Assembly (NCBI GenBank): GCA_002420085.1
Contig: DIHI01000055.1
Coordinates: 24,604-36,976 of the forward strand
Source: Lysobacterales bacterium UBA5700
GTDB taxonomy: Bacteria; Pseudomonadota; Gammaproteobacteria; Xanthomonadales; Xanthomonadaceae
Reading direction: 5' to 3'
DNA length: 12,373 nucleotides
Part shown: one piece after another, positions 6,218-12,373 of the stretch
Position numbering within the stretch: the stretch's first letter is position 1
Layout of the letters: each line of letters starts with the position of its first letter
Notes under the pieces: generated by a model
What the model saw: only the letters and a program-made list of their open reading frames with translations
Told to the model about the DNA's origin: nothing
Database searches by the model: none
Program-made: the position numbers and the translations under genes

Positions 6218-8424
6218 CCACTTCCGAGAACAGGGAACTGCTGCGCCGGTTCCCGATGTTGAACGCCATCCGGTGGAACCGAAACCGTCAGGTTCCGTTC
6301 GTCCATCAGGCCACCCAGAGCGATTGTGCGGCCGCCTGCCTGGAGATGACCCTGGCCTATCACGGCCGTGCCATCGATGCCGAAACCCTGCGCCGCGCGG
6401 TCGGTGCCGGTCGCGATGGCTCACGTGCGATCGATGTGGTAGCCGCCGCACGCGCCCAGGGACTGAACGCACGCGGAGTCAGGGTCGATGAGGTCGCGCG
6501 GATCGCCGACCTGCCGGTCGGCAGCCTGCTGCACTGGCGCTTTCATCACTACGTGGTGTTTGCCGGTGTCGATCGGCAGGGACGATTCGAGGTGCTGGAT
6601 CCGGCTCGCGGCCGCCTGCATCTGAGCGCTTCCGAGGTATCGGAAGCGTTCACCGGTATCGCCATCGTCTGTGAGCCGGGCATGGACACGATCGCCGGTG
6701 GTCGCAAGGAAACCGGCTTCGCCCTGTTCCTGCGGCCGCTGCTGGCGCAGCGCGCCATCCTGGCCAAGGTTCTGGCGGCCTCGCTCAGTCTGCAATTGCT
6801 GGCCCTGGCCATGCCGGTGGCGATCGGCATGATCGTCGAGACCGTGGTGCCACGCTCGGATGTCGGCCTGCTCTACATCATCGCCGCTGCTGCCCTGGCC
6901 TTTACCGGATTCCGGGCACTGAGCTTTCTGCTGCGCGAGCATCTGCTGGTCTATCTTCGGGTCAGACTCGACTCCCTGATGACCCTGAATTTCGTCGAGC
7001 ACATGGCTGCCCTGCCCTATGCCTTCTTCGAGCGACGCGGCCATGGCGACCTGATGATGCGGATGGAGAGCAATTCCCTGCTGCGGGAAATGTTCACCAC
7101 ATCGACCTTGTCGGCCCTGCTCGATGGCTCGCTGGTCTTCCTGTACCTGCTGCTGCTGTTCGTCGGTGACTGGCGACTGGGCAGCATCGCGTTGCTGCTG
7201 GCCCTGGCGCGGGTCGCGATCTTCCTGATCAGCAAGGACCGCATCCGCGAATTGAATGCCACCCTGATCCAGGCACGCAGCAATGCCAAGGGCCACCAGG
7301 TGCAGTTGCTGCGTGGCATGGAAACGCTCAAGGCCAGCGGGGTCGAGGATCGCGCGGTGCATGCCTATGCGGTGGCCTTCTCCGAAGAACTGAACGCCCT
7401 GGTCGCTCAGACCCGGTTGGATGCCGCCACCAAGACCGCCTTCGATCTGATCACCTTCCTGGCACCGTTGATCTTTCTGCTGTACGGCGCCAGCCTGGTG
7501 ATCGCCGGTGATCTGTCACTGGGCGCCCTGCTCGCCCTGTCGGCGGTCGCCGCCGGCTTCTGGCTGCCGCTGTCGCAACTGGTGCAGTCGGCGGTCGATA
7601 TCCAACGCGCCTACGGCTACCTGGACCGCATCCAGGATGTCATGGTGATGCGCCGGGAACAGGAAGGCGAGGAGGTCGTCCCGGCACCGGTACTCAGTGG
7701 CCGGCTCGATGTCGAAGGGCTGGCCTTCCGCTACAACGAGCGCGCTCCGTGGGTGCTCGAAGACATCGACCTGCAGGTTCGCGCCGGTCAGTGGCTGGCC
7801 GTGGTCGGTGCATCGGGATCGGGGAAATCGACCCTGGCAGCCCTGATCGCCGGCCTGTATCGCCCGAGCGCCGGCTCGATTCGGTTCGATGGACTCGACG
7901 CCCGCGAAATCGAACTCCGCTCACTGCGTCGGCAACTCGGGGTGGTGACCCAATCGCCGCATCTGTTCGGCGGCACCATCCGCAGCAACATCAGCCTGGA
8001 TGACAGCACGATCAGCGAGAGCGAGATCGTCCGTGCCGCCCGGATCGCCGGCATCCACGAGGAAATCCGTGCCCTGCCGCTCGGCTATGACACCCCGTTG
8101 TCCGAACAGGGCGGCTCACTGTCGGGGGGACAGAAACAGCGGATCGCCCTGGCCCGGGCGCTGGTCTCGAAGCCTCGAATCCTGATCCTTGATGAGGCGA
8201 CCAGTGCCCTCGATACCATCACCGAAGCCGAAATCCAGCGCCACCTTCAGCACCTCGCGATCACCCGCATCACCATTGCCCATCGTTTGTCGTCGATCCG
8301 TCAGGCCGACCAGATCGTGGTGATGTCGGCCGGACGCATCGTCGAAACCGGAACCCACGCCGAACTGCTGGCCCTGGGTGGCATCTACCGGGCGATGATC
8401 GAAGCCAATGGCGACGACCGATGA
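6214..8424 (+). CDS. lanT: Peptidase-containing ABC transporter (C39 family, PCAT/LanT-type)
   Basis: This 736-residue half-transporter removes the leader after Gly-Gly and exports the modified core. The N-terminal C39 peptidase has a full catalytic set: Gln32 and Cys38 in HQATQSDCAAAC, His112 in HHYVVF and Asp129 in VLDPA. Six membrane helices span about 165-440. The ATPase carries Walker A GASGSGKST (532-540), Q-loop TQSPHLFGG, signature LSGGQ (636-640), Walker B ILILDEATSALD (Asp660, Glu661) and switch His690. The start at 6214 is chosen because its ATG forms an ATGA overlap with the preceding stop; an in-frame GTG at 6181 would add 11 residues inside the upstream gene. The leader of the precursor at 197-388 ends in the motif this peptidase class recognises, so substrate and protease match. 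Confidence 0.94.
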   Translation: MTTSENRELLRRFPMLNAIRWNRNRQVPFVHQATQSDCAAACLEMTLAYHGRAIDAETLRRAVGAGRDGSRAIDVVAAARAQGLNARGVRVDEVARIADLPVGSLLHWRFHHYVVFAGVDRQGRFEVLDPARGRLHLSASEVSEAFTGIAIVCEPGMDTIAGGRKETGFALFLRPLLAQRAILAKVLAASLSLQLLALAMPVAIGMIVETVVPRSDVGLLYIIAAAALAFTGFRALSFLLREHLLVYLRVRLDSLMTLNFVEHMAALPYAFFERRGHGDLMMRMESNSLLREMFTTSTLSALLDGSLVFLYLLLLFVGDWRLGSIALLLALARVAIFLISKDRIRELNATLIQARSNAKGHQVQLLRGMETLKASGVEDRAVHAYAVAFSEELNALVAQTRLDAATKTAFDLITFLAPLIFLLYGASLVIAGDLSLGALLALSAVAAGFWLPLSQLVQSAVDIQRAYGYLDRIQDVMVMRREQEGEEVVPAPVLSGRLDVEGLAFRYNERAPWVLEDIDLQVRAGQWLAVVGASGSGKSTLAALIAGLYRPSAGSIRFDGLDAREIELRSLRRQLGVVTQSPHLFGGTIRSNISLDDSTISESEIVRAARIAGIHEEIRALPLGYDTPLSEQGGSLSGGQKQRIALARALVSKPRILILDEATSALDTITEAEIQRHLQHLAITRITIAHRLSSIRQADQIVVMSAGRIVETGTHAELLALGGIYRAMIEANGDDR

Positions 8425-8780
8425 GTGGATCCGGCCCGCGCCCCAGCACGCCCGATCCTGATTTGGACGCCCTGATCGAGCGCCTGTGCGGCGTGCTGGC
8501 GCCCAGACCGGATGGCCGAACGATGCTGGCACTACCGGCCGGGCCGGTACACTCTGATCCCCGTCTGCGCGGCGTGCGGGTGTTGGCGCCGATTCTCGAC
8601 CGTCTGTGCCGAAGCCGATTCGGATGCGACATCGCCAGCGCACCCGATGCCAGTGTGAGCGCCCTCCTGACCGATTGCTTCGCCGAGCGCAGCCTGCGTC
8701 CGGTGTTGATCGGCCTGCTCGACTTCGCCATCGAACACGCCTTCACCGAACCCGGTGAAGGCTCGGCTGACACCGCATGA
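8421..8780 (+). CDS. Small hypothetical protein, possible accessory subunit of the GMC flavoprotein
   Basis: This 119-residue protein is not confidently recognised. It has no signal peptide or membrane segment, and is largely helical with a conserved-looking C-terminal half (LRPVLIGLLDFAIEHAF). ATGA overlaps at both ends lock it between the ABC transporter and the GMC gene, so it is almost certainly translated. Several GMC dehydrogenases of the gluconate or glucose type have a small partner encoded just upstream; the helical layout and position resemble the gluconate dehydrogenase subunit 3 group, but the twin-arginine signal common there is absent and the likeness is faint. It could instead be an unrelated tailoring or immunity factor. 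The three Cys do not form an obvious metal motif. Confidence 0.75.
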   Translation: MSGSGPRPSTPDPDLDALIERLCGVLAPRPDGRTMLALPAGPVHSDPRLRGVRVLAPILDRLCRSRFGCDIASAPDASVSALLTDCFAERSLRPVLIGLLDFAIEHAFTEPGEGSADTA

Positions 8781-10441
8781 GTCGCGAGCAATCGACCCCG
8801 GTCCTGATCGTCGGCGCGGGCGCCGGTGGTTCGACCCTGGCCTATGCCCTGGCCCTGGCCGGCATCGACGCCCTGGTGCTGGAGCGCGGACCGCGCCACG
8901 CCCGTGCCGAATTCGTCCACGATGAACTTGCCGGCCAACAGGTGCGCGGATTCATCCCCGATCCACTGCGCGACCCACACATCGTCGCCACCCACGACAA
9001 CCCGGCCGGCATCGCCAGCACCCTCGGCTGGACCGCCCTCGGCGCCGGTGGCGGAACCCTGCGCTGGAGCGGTTATTTCTATCGGTTTCATCCGATTGAT
9101 TTCCGCATGGCGAGTGCGTTTCCGTCCGATCCGAATCTGGCTGACTGGCCGATCGACTACCCGAGTCTCGCACCCTACTATCGGCAAGCCGAGCGTCTGG
9201 TCGGCACCTCGGGCGAACGCGACCGCAGCCGGTTCGCCCCGCCCGTCGATGAGCCCTTGCCGATGCCGCCCCGTCAGCAGAACTCGTGGGCAGCCCGGCT
9301 GCGGGCGGCCGGCGATGCCGATGACCTCGCCTTGCACGCCACGCCCCGTGCGATCAACTCGATCGCCTACGGCGGCCGGCCCGCCTGCGCCTACTGTCAG
9401 CGCTGCGGCAGCTATGGCTGCCCGAACGGCGCGCGCGGCGGCAGTCACGAGACCCTGCTGGCTGCGGCCGAACGCACCGGCCGGGTCCGCATCCTGTCCG
9501 AGCATCGTGCATTGGAGATCGAAACCGACTCTCGCGGCCGGGCCGTCGCAGCCATCGTGGCCGGTCCGGATGGTGATCGGTTGCGTATTCGCGCCGATGT
9601 CGTCTGCCTTGCCTGCTCGACCGTCGAGACCGCGCGACTGCTGCTGTTGTCGCGCTCGGCACGGTTTCCGAATGGCCTTGGCAACAGCACGGGACAGGTC
9701 GGTCGGCACCTGCAATTCCACGGCGTATCGATGTTGCGCGCCTATTTCCCGAAGGTCGACGGCCCCAGGCACGAACCCGGCCGGGTGCTCGATCTGTCGA
9801 GCAGCGCCCACTATCTGCTCGATGACGATGTCAGCAGCCCGCGCAAGGGCGGCCTGCTTCGCTTCGCGCTCACGCCACCCTCGCCGATCCTGGATGCCAA
9901 GCATCTGGCGATGTCAGGACCACGGGTGCGGTTCGGGGACGAACTGCTCTCGGCCTATCGCGAGCGTCACCTGGAACGCAGCGCGGTCGAGGTCGAAGCC
10001 TTTCACGACTATTTCCCGAACCCCGGCACGCGGGTCGAACTCGACCCCGAGCGACTCGACAGCCTGGGACAGCCCTGCGCCCGGATCTGGCTCGACCCCT
10101 CGCCACGCCATGCCGAGATCGGTGATTCGTTGCTGACGGCAGCCGAGCGCGTCCTGCAGCGGGCCGGCGCGGATTTCATCGAACGCAGCGTGGTTGGCGG
10201 GACATCGAGCTATCTGGTCTATGGCGCCTGTCGCGCCGGCCACTCACCGGAACATTCGGTGGTCGATGGCGATGGCCGCTGCCACGAGATCGACAATCTC
10301 TACGTCGTGGACGGCAGCTACATGCCGACCTCGGGCGGCGTCGCCCCGACCCTGACCCTGATCGCCAATGCACTGCGCATCGGCGAGCGGCTCGCCGCTC
10401 GCCTGCGCGGACACTGCGAACCCGGCATGGCCGGAGGCTGA
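8777..10441 (+). CDS. GMC-family FAD oxidoreductase with Cys cluster, atypical active site
   Basis: This 554-residue flavoprotein has an N-terminal FAD-binding fold: VLIVGAGAGGS (Gly13, Gly15, Gly18) and Glu36 in VLERGP for the ribose. GWTALGAGGGTLRWSG matches the second GMC FAD region. CAYCQRCGSYGC (Cys204, 207, 210, 215) resembles the cysteine segment of gluconate/glucose dehydrogenase-type GMC proteins, which can hold a 3Fe-4S cluster. The C-terminal GMC domain is clear (SVVDGDGR, NLYVVDGSYMPTSGG). However, where the family usually has H-x-x-GT-x-RMG this protein reads LVYGACRAG (Leu480), and where NPT is usual it has APT (Ala523), so both members of the normal His/Asn catalytic pair seem replaced. 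No signal peptide is present, so it is cytoplasmic and could act on the peptide before export. It is the last gene of the operon. Substrate unknown. Confidence 0.9.
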   Translation: MSREQSTPVLIVGAGAGGSTLAYALALAGIDALVLERGPRHARAEFVHDELAGQQVRGFIPDPLRDPHIVATHDNPAGIASTLGWTALGAGGGTLRWSGYFYRFHPIDFRMASAFPSDPNLADWPIDYPSLAPYYRQAERLVGTSGERDRSRFAPPVDEPLPMPPRQQNSWAARLRAAGDADDLALHATPRAINSIAYGGRPACAYCQRCGSYGCPNGARGGSHETLLAAAERTGRVRILSEHRALEIETDSRGRAVAAIVAGPDGDRLRIRADVVCLACSTVETARLLLLSRSARFPNGLGNSTGQVGRHLQFHGVSMLRAYFPKVDGPRHEPGRVLDLSSSAHYLLDDDVSSPRKGGLLRFALTPPSPILDAKHLAMSGPRVRFGDELLSAYRERHLERSAVEVEAFHDYFPNPGTRVELDPERLDSLGQPCARIWLDPSPRHAEIGDSLLTAAERVLQRAGADFIERSVVGGTSSYLVYGACRAGHSPEHSVVDGDGRCHEIDNLYVVDGSYMPTSGGVAPTLTLIANALRIGERLAARLRGHCEPGMAGG

Positions 10442-10446
10442 GCGAG

Positions 10447-10461
10447 GATCGAGTCTCGATC
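10447..10461. terminator. Short palindrome between convergent genes, possible bidirectional terminator
   Basis: GATCGAG-T-CTCGATC sits in the 23-bp gap between the GMC stop and the stop of the convergent membrane-protein gene. As RNA it would form a 6-bp stem with a 3-base loop on either strand. There is no T-run, so its terminator role is weakly supported. Confidence 0.3.
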
Positions 10462-10464
10462 GAA

Positions 10465-11127
10465 TCAAGCCTTGCCCGGCTCGTGGAGCGAGATGCGATC
10501 GCGGAGTTGATCCACCGCCGTGCGCAGCACGGCTTCGCCGACCACATTGAGCAGGGTCAAGCCAAGCAGCGCACTCTTGATCTCGGTGTTGTTACCGGTG
10601 TCTTCCTTGAGCGCCTTGATCTTGATGATCAGTTCCTGCTGGGCCTCGGCAGACAAGCCTTGCAGTGACTCGATGCAGAACGCTGGCAGGATGGCATAAG
10701 CCTTGTCGAAATCGATGTCCTTCATCAGCATGAGCACGAACTTGGCGCGCTCCACCGCTCGCCCTCGATCGACCGCGCGATCGACTGATTCCAGGAACAT
10801 CGTGAGCAGGGCCTGCATGCCGATGCCAACATCACGCTGGCCGATCCGAACGGTCAGCAGGGCGCTGCGGAAGATCGCCATCGCTCCGAGCCCGGAAGCG
10901 AATACTCGGGTGAGGAACGATCGGATATCACCGGTGTTGTCGATCCATTGGAAGGCATCGACGAAGACCAGAGCCAGGATGGCAGCCAGGGCATTGACCA
11001 ACACGTAGGCCAGCGCCGGAAACGTCTTCAATACCTTGAATGGCTCGTCCTGGTAGCGATTGAGTATTTCGCTGACGCCGACCGCAAGACCTATCGCCGC
11101 AGTAAGTGCGCAGGCAAGCCCGTCCAT
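10465..11127 (-). CDS. Hypothetical membrane protein with C-terminal helical cytoplasmic domain
   Basis: This protein of about 220 residues is not recognised. From Met at 11127 it has hydrophobic segments at about 3-19 and 37-56 and a weaker one at 72-91. These are followed by a soluble, charged helical region (about 95-220) containing KFVLMLMKDIDFDKAYAI and EAQQELIIKIKALKED. This start is chosen because GGAG lies six bases upstream on the minus strand; the ATG at 11139 adds four residues, and a frame extending to 11211 would overlap the upstream gene and begins with Arg/Pro/Ser-rich, non-protein-like sequence. It follows the winged-helix gene by about 40 bases on the same strand and is probably co-transcribed with it. 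It runs convergent to the lanthipeptide operon and shows no obvious link to it. An immunity or stress-membrane role would be speculation. Confidence 0.75.
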   Translation of the reverse strand: MDGLACALTAAIGLAVGVSEILNRYQDEPFKVLKTFPALAYVLVNALAAILALVFVDAFQWIDNTGDIRSFLTRVFASGLGAMAIFRSALLTVRIGQRDVGIGMQALLTMFLESVDRAVDRGRAVERAKFVLMLMKDIDFDKAYAILPAFCIESLQGLSAEAQQELIIKIKALKEDTGNNTEIKSALLGLTLLNVVGEAVLRTAVDQLRDRISLHEPGKA

Positions 11128-11164
11128 GGCGAACTCCATGTGCGTCGGGGGTCGGCCGGGGCTG

Positions 11165-11518
11165 CTAGCCGCCCGCACCCTCGGAGCCGAGCGCGGCGAC
11201 GGCACGACCATCGTCGGTCAAAGTGACCGTGTCGTGATCCAGATCGATCCGAACCGCACCCAGCTTCTCCAGCAGACTCAGGTGCTTGACCAATGGCACC
11301 GTGCCGTAGCCCTGGATGCGCGCGAGTTCCTGGATGGTGACCGGCTGGGCGTGCCTGGACAGCACGGCCGCGACCTTCAGGGCCGCGTTGAGGGGGGTAT
11401 CTCCGCCAGTGGGTGCCGGCACATCCTCGACCTTGTTCTGCGGTCGCTGCTTCAACTGACGGTTCAGCTCGGTCAGGAAGAAATCGTAGCCTTTGACGGC
11501 CTGAATCGGAGCACTCAT
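11165..11518 (-). CDS. Small winged-helix (HTH) protein
   Basis: This 117-residue protein has a polar N-terminal segment (1-40) and a winged-helix-like domain. A helix runs about 42-56, VTIQELARIQGYGTVPLVKH forms the helix-turn-helix (60-79), LSLLEKLGAV continues the recognition region, and a beta wing (VRIDLDHDTVTLTDDGR) closes it. This layout resembles MarR/ArsR-type or effector-associated winged helices; the exact family is unclear. GGGA five bases before the ATG on the minus strand is an acceptable ribosome binding site. It precedes the membrane-protein gene on the same strand, suggesting a two-gene unit in which it may regulate its partner or bind it directly. It lies away from the lanthipeptide genes and on the other strand, so control of that operon is not implied. 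Confidence 0.78.
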   Translation of the reverse strand: MSAPIQAVKGYDFFLTELNRQLKQRPQNKVEDVPAPTGGDTPLNAALKVAAVLSRHAQPVTIQELARIQGYGTVPLVKHLSLLEKLGAVRIDLDHDTVTLTDDGRAVAALGSEGAGG

Positions 11519-11893
11519 GTCATTCCCGTATCATTTCTGTTGCATCAGCGAATGACCCTGGCGATCGAGCACGCCCCCCGAACGATCCGCTCAAGCACGG
11601 CCCAGACAGATCCGTTCCAGCGATCCGCATCGATCCGCACCTTGCCGAACACGACACACCGTCAACGATTCACGGTCAACGCCATCGATCATCGAAACGT
11701 CGAACCCATCGGTGTGGGTTCGGAACGCCCGGCGAGATCATCGGCCAGCCCCCTCGAACGACAGCCATTCCTGCACGCTATCTTTGAACTTCTACACCAC
11801 AACGGCCGGATACGCAAGAACTTGAAACGCTTCTGGATCAGGTCGAACCGGCAGCGGATCGACCGGCCATGATCTGCCGGTCCGCCGATCGGC
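11519..11893. other. Gene-free stretch upstream of the winged-helix gene
   Basis: This 375-bp interval has no convincing coding frame. It should hold the minus-strand promoter for the winged-helix/membrane-protein pair and the 3' end of the VOC transcript. GATCCG occurs four times between 11584 and 11637, two of them in a 10-bp tandem CGATCCGCAT/CGATCCGCAC; these could be binding sites for the winged-helix protein. The part around 11775-11830 is more AT-rich than its surroundings. No clear -35/-10 pair was found. Confidence 0.5.
11848..11880 (-). terminator. Possible hairpin after the VOC gene
   Basis: CCGGCAG at 11848-11854 pairs with CTGCCGG at 11874-11880, with a further short inner pairing. 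It lies just downstream of the VOC stop on the minus strand. There is no T-run after it, so a terminator role is only possible. Confidence 0.3.
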
Positions 11894-12373
11894 TCAGGCG
11901 CGGGCATTCAGGGCGATCAGATACACCCAGGCACCGGCCGGATCGGCGATCTGGGCAATGCGACCGACACCCGGAGCGTCGAAGGCGGGCACATTGATCC
12001 GGCCTCCGGCGGCGACGGCGCGTTCGAGCATGGCATCGACATCGCCGACCTGGACGTAGATCGACCAGTGCGGCGGAATATCGCCCCATTCCGCCGTCAT
12101 CTGCATCAGTCCGCCGACATTGCCATCAGGGGTGCCGATCAGGCGGTAGCTCACGGGTGCGCCCGGATGATCGGTGAGCGTCCAGTCGAACAGATCGCGG
12201 TAGAAGGCTTCGGCCCGACCAAGGTCGCGTGTGGCGAGTTCGACCCAGGTGATGGCATGCGCGTCGCGGATCACGCCGACACCGGGGTGCTGATGCGGCT
12301 GGGCGATGGCGAATACCGCGCCGGTCGGGTCGGCCAGCACCGCCATGCGCAGATGGTCCATGACATCGAACGG
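11894..12373 (-). CDS. VOC-family protein (glyoxalase/bleomycin-resistance fold), N-terminus outside window
   Basis: The reading frame enters from the right edge (PFDVMD precedes the first visible ATG at 12361), so this is the C-terminal 159 residues of a longer protein. The start of the visible part (AVLADPTGAVFAIAQP) is the end of one VOC module. A second module follows: ITWVELATRDLGRAEAFYRDLF, a central SYRLIGTPDGNVGGLM, WSIYVQVGDVDAMLERAVAAGG, and the closing IADPAGAWVYLI. Such two-module proteins are usually about 260 residues and often unassigned in function; characterised VOC proteins bind a metal and act on small molecules. The ATG at 12361 is an internal Met, not a start. No functional link to the neighbouring genes is evident. 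Confidence 0.85.
   Translation of the reverse strand, partial: PFDVMDHLRMAVLADPTGAVFAIAQPHQHPGVGVIRDAHAITWVELATRDLGRAEAFYRDLFDWTLTDHPGAPVSYRLIGTPDGNVGGLMQMTAEWGDIPPHWSIYVQVGDVDAMLERAVAAGGRINVPAFDAPGVGRIAQIADPAGAWVYLIALNARA

Noticed and set aside
8270..9904. A 544-codon open frame on the minus strand opposite the ABC, small and GMC genes
   Set aside because: It spans three overlapping genes with clear motifs on the other strand and its translation shows no domain; a GC-driven shadow.
11060..11872. A 270-codon + strand frame covering the winged-helix gene and the gene-free stretch
   Set aside because: Low-complexity, shadow-like translation, antisense to a plausible winged-helix gene, with no supporting motif.
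1..12373. CRISPR arrays, tRNA/rRNA genes, insertion sequences or integrase/attachment sites
   Set aside because: No spaced repeats, cloverleaf-like sequence, transposase motif or flanking terminal inverted repeats were seen; the repeats present are explained by gene duplication and slippage.

Overview
The window is GC-rich (roughly two-thirds G+C by eye) and carries most of a class II lanthipeptide (lanthionine-containing RiPP) gene cluster, followed by an unrelated-looking group of genes on the opposite strand. Export through two HlyD-type periplasmic adaptors and one peptidase-containing ABC transporter, plus a cleavable signal peptide on one adaptor, indicates a Gram-negative host. Codon use and gene style suggest a proteobacterium, perhaps a Xanthomonadales/Lysobacterales-like gammaproteobacterium, but that taxonomic guess is weak.

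Region 1 (1-653): the 3' end of one precursor gene (its leader lies off the left edge) and a complete 63-residue precursor with a Gly-Gly leader and a Cys/Ser/Thr/Gly-rich core. Each is followed by a nearly identical 13-bp-stem terminator hairpin inside a 52-bp direct repeat, so the precursor-terminator unit has been duplicated. Region 2 (about 573/654-10441): six genes on the + strand. They encode a LanM dehydratase/cyclase; a periplasmic adaptor with a signal peptide; a fusion of a receiver-like domain, a GAF-like domain, a transmembrane helix and a HlyD-like domain; a C39-peptidase ABC transporter; a 119-residue unknown protein; and a GMC-family flavoprotein with a cysteine cluster. The last five are tightly packed, with four consecutive ATGA stop/start overlaps, so translation is probably coupled along the operon.

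Proposed pathway: LanM dehydrates Ser/Thr and closes (methyl)lanthionine rings in two related precursors. The C39 domain removes the leader after Gly-Gly during export. The two adaptors bridge the periplasm to an outer-membrane channel encoded elsewhere. The GMC protein and its small neighbour may carry out a redox tailoring step. No immunity (LanFEG-like) gene or dedicated regulator is visible.

Region 3 (10442-12373): minus-strand genes for an unknown membrane protein and a small winged-helix protein (likely co-transcribed), a gene-free stretch of about 375 bp, and the C-terminal part of a two-domain VOC-family protein running off the right edge.

Most notable points: the LanM reading frame seems to begin upstream of its first ATG, possibly at a CTG with a good ribosome binding site; the adaptor fused to cytoplasmic sensor-like domains; and the GMC protein, which keeps its FAD and Cys-cluster motifs but appears to lack both usual active-site residues.
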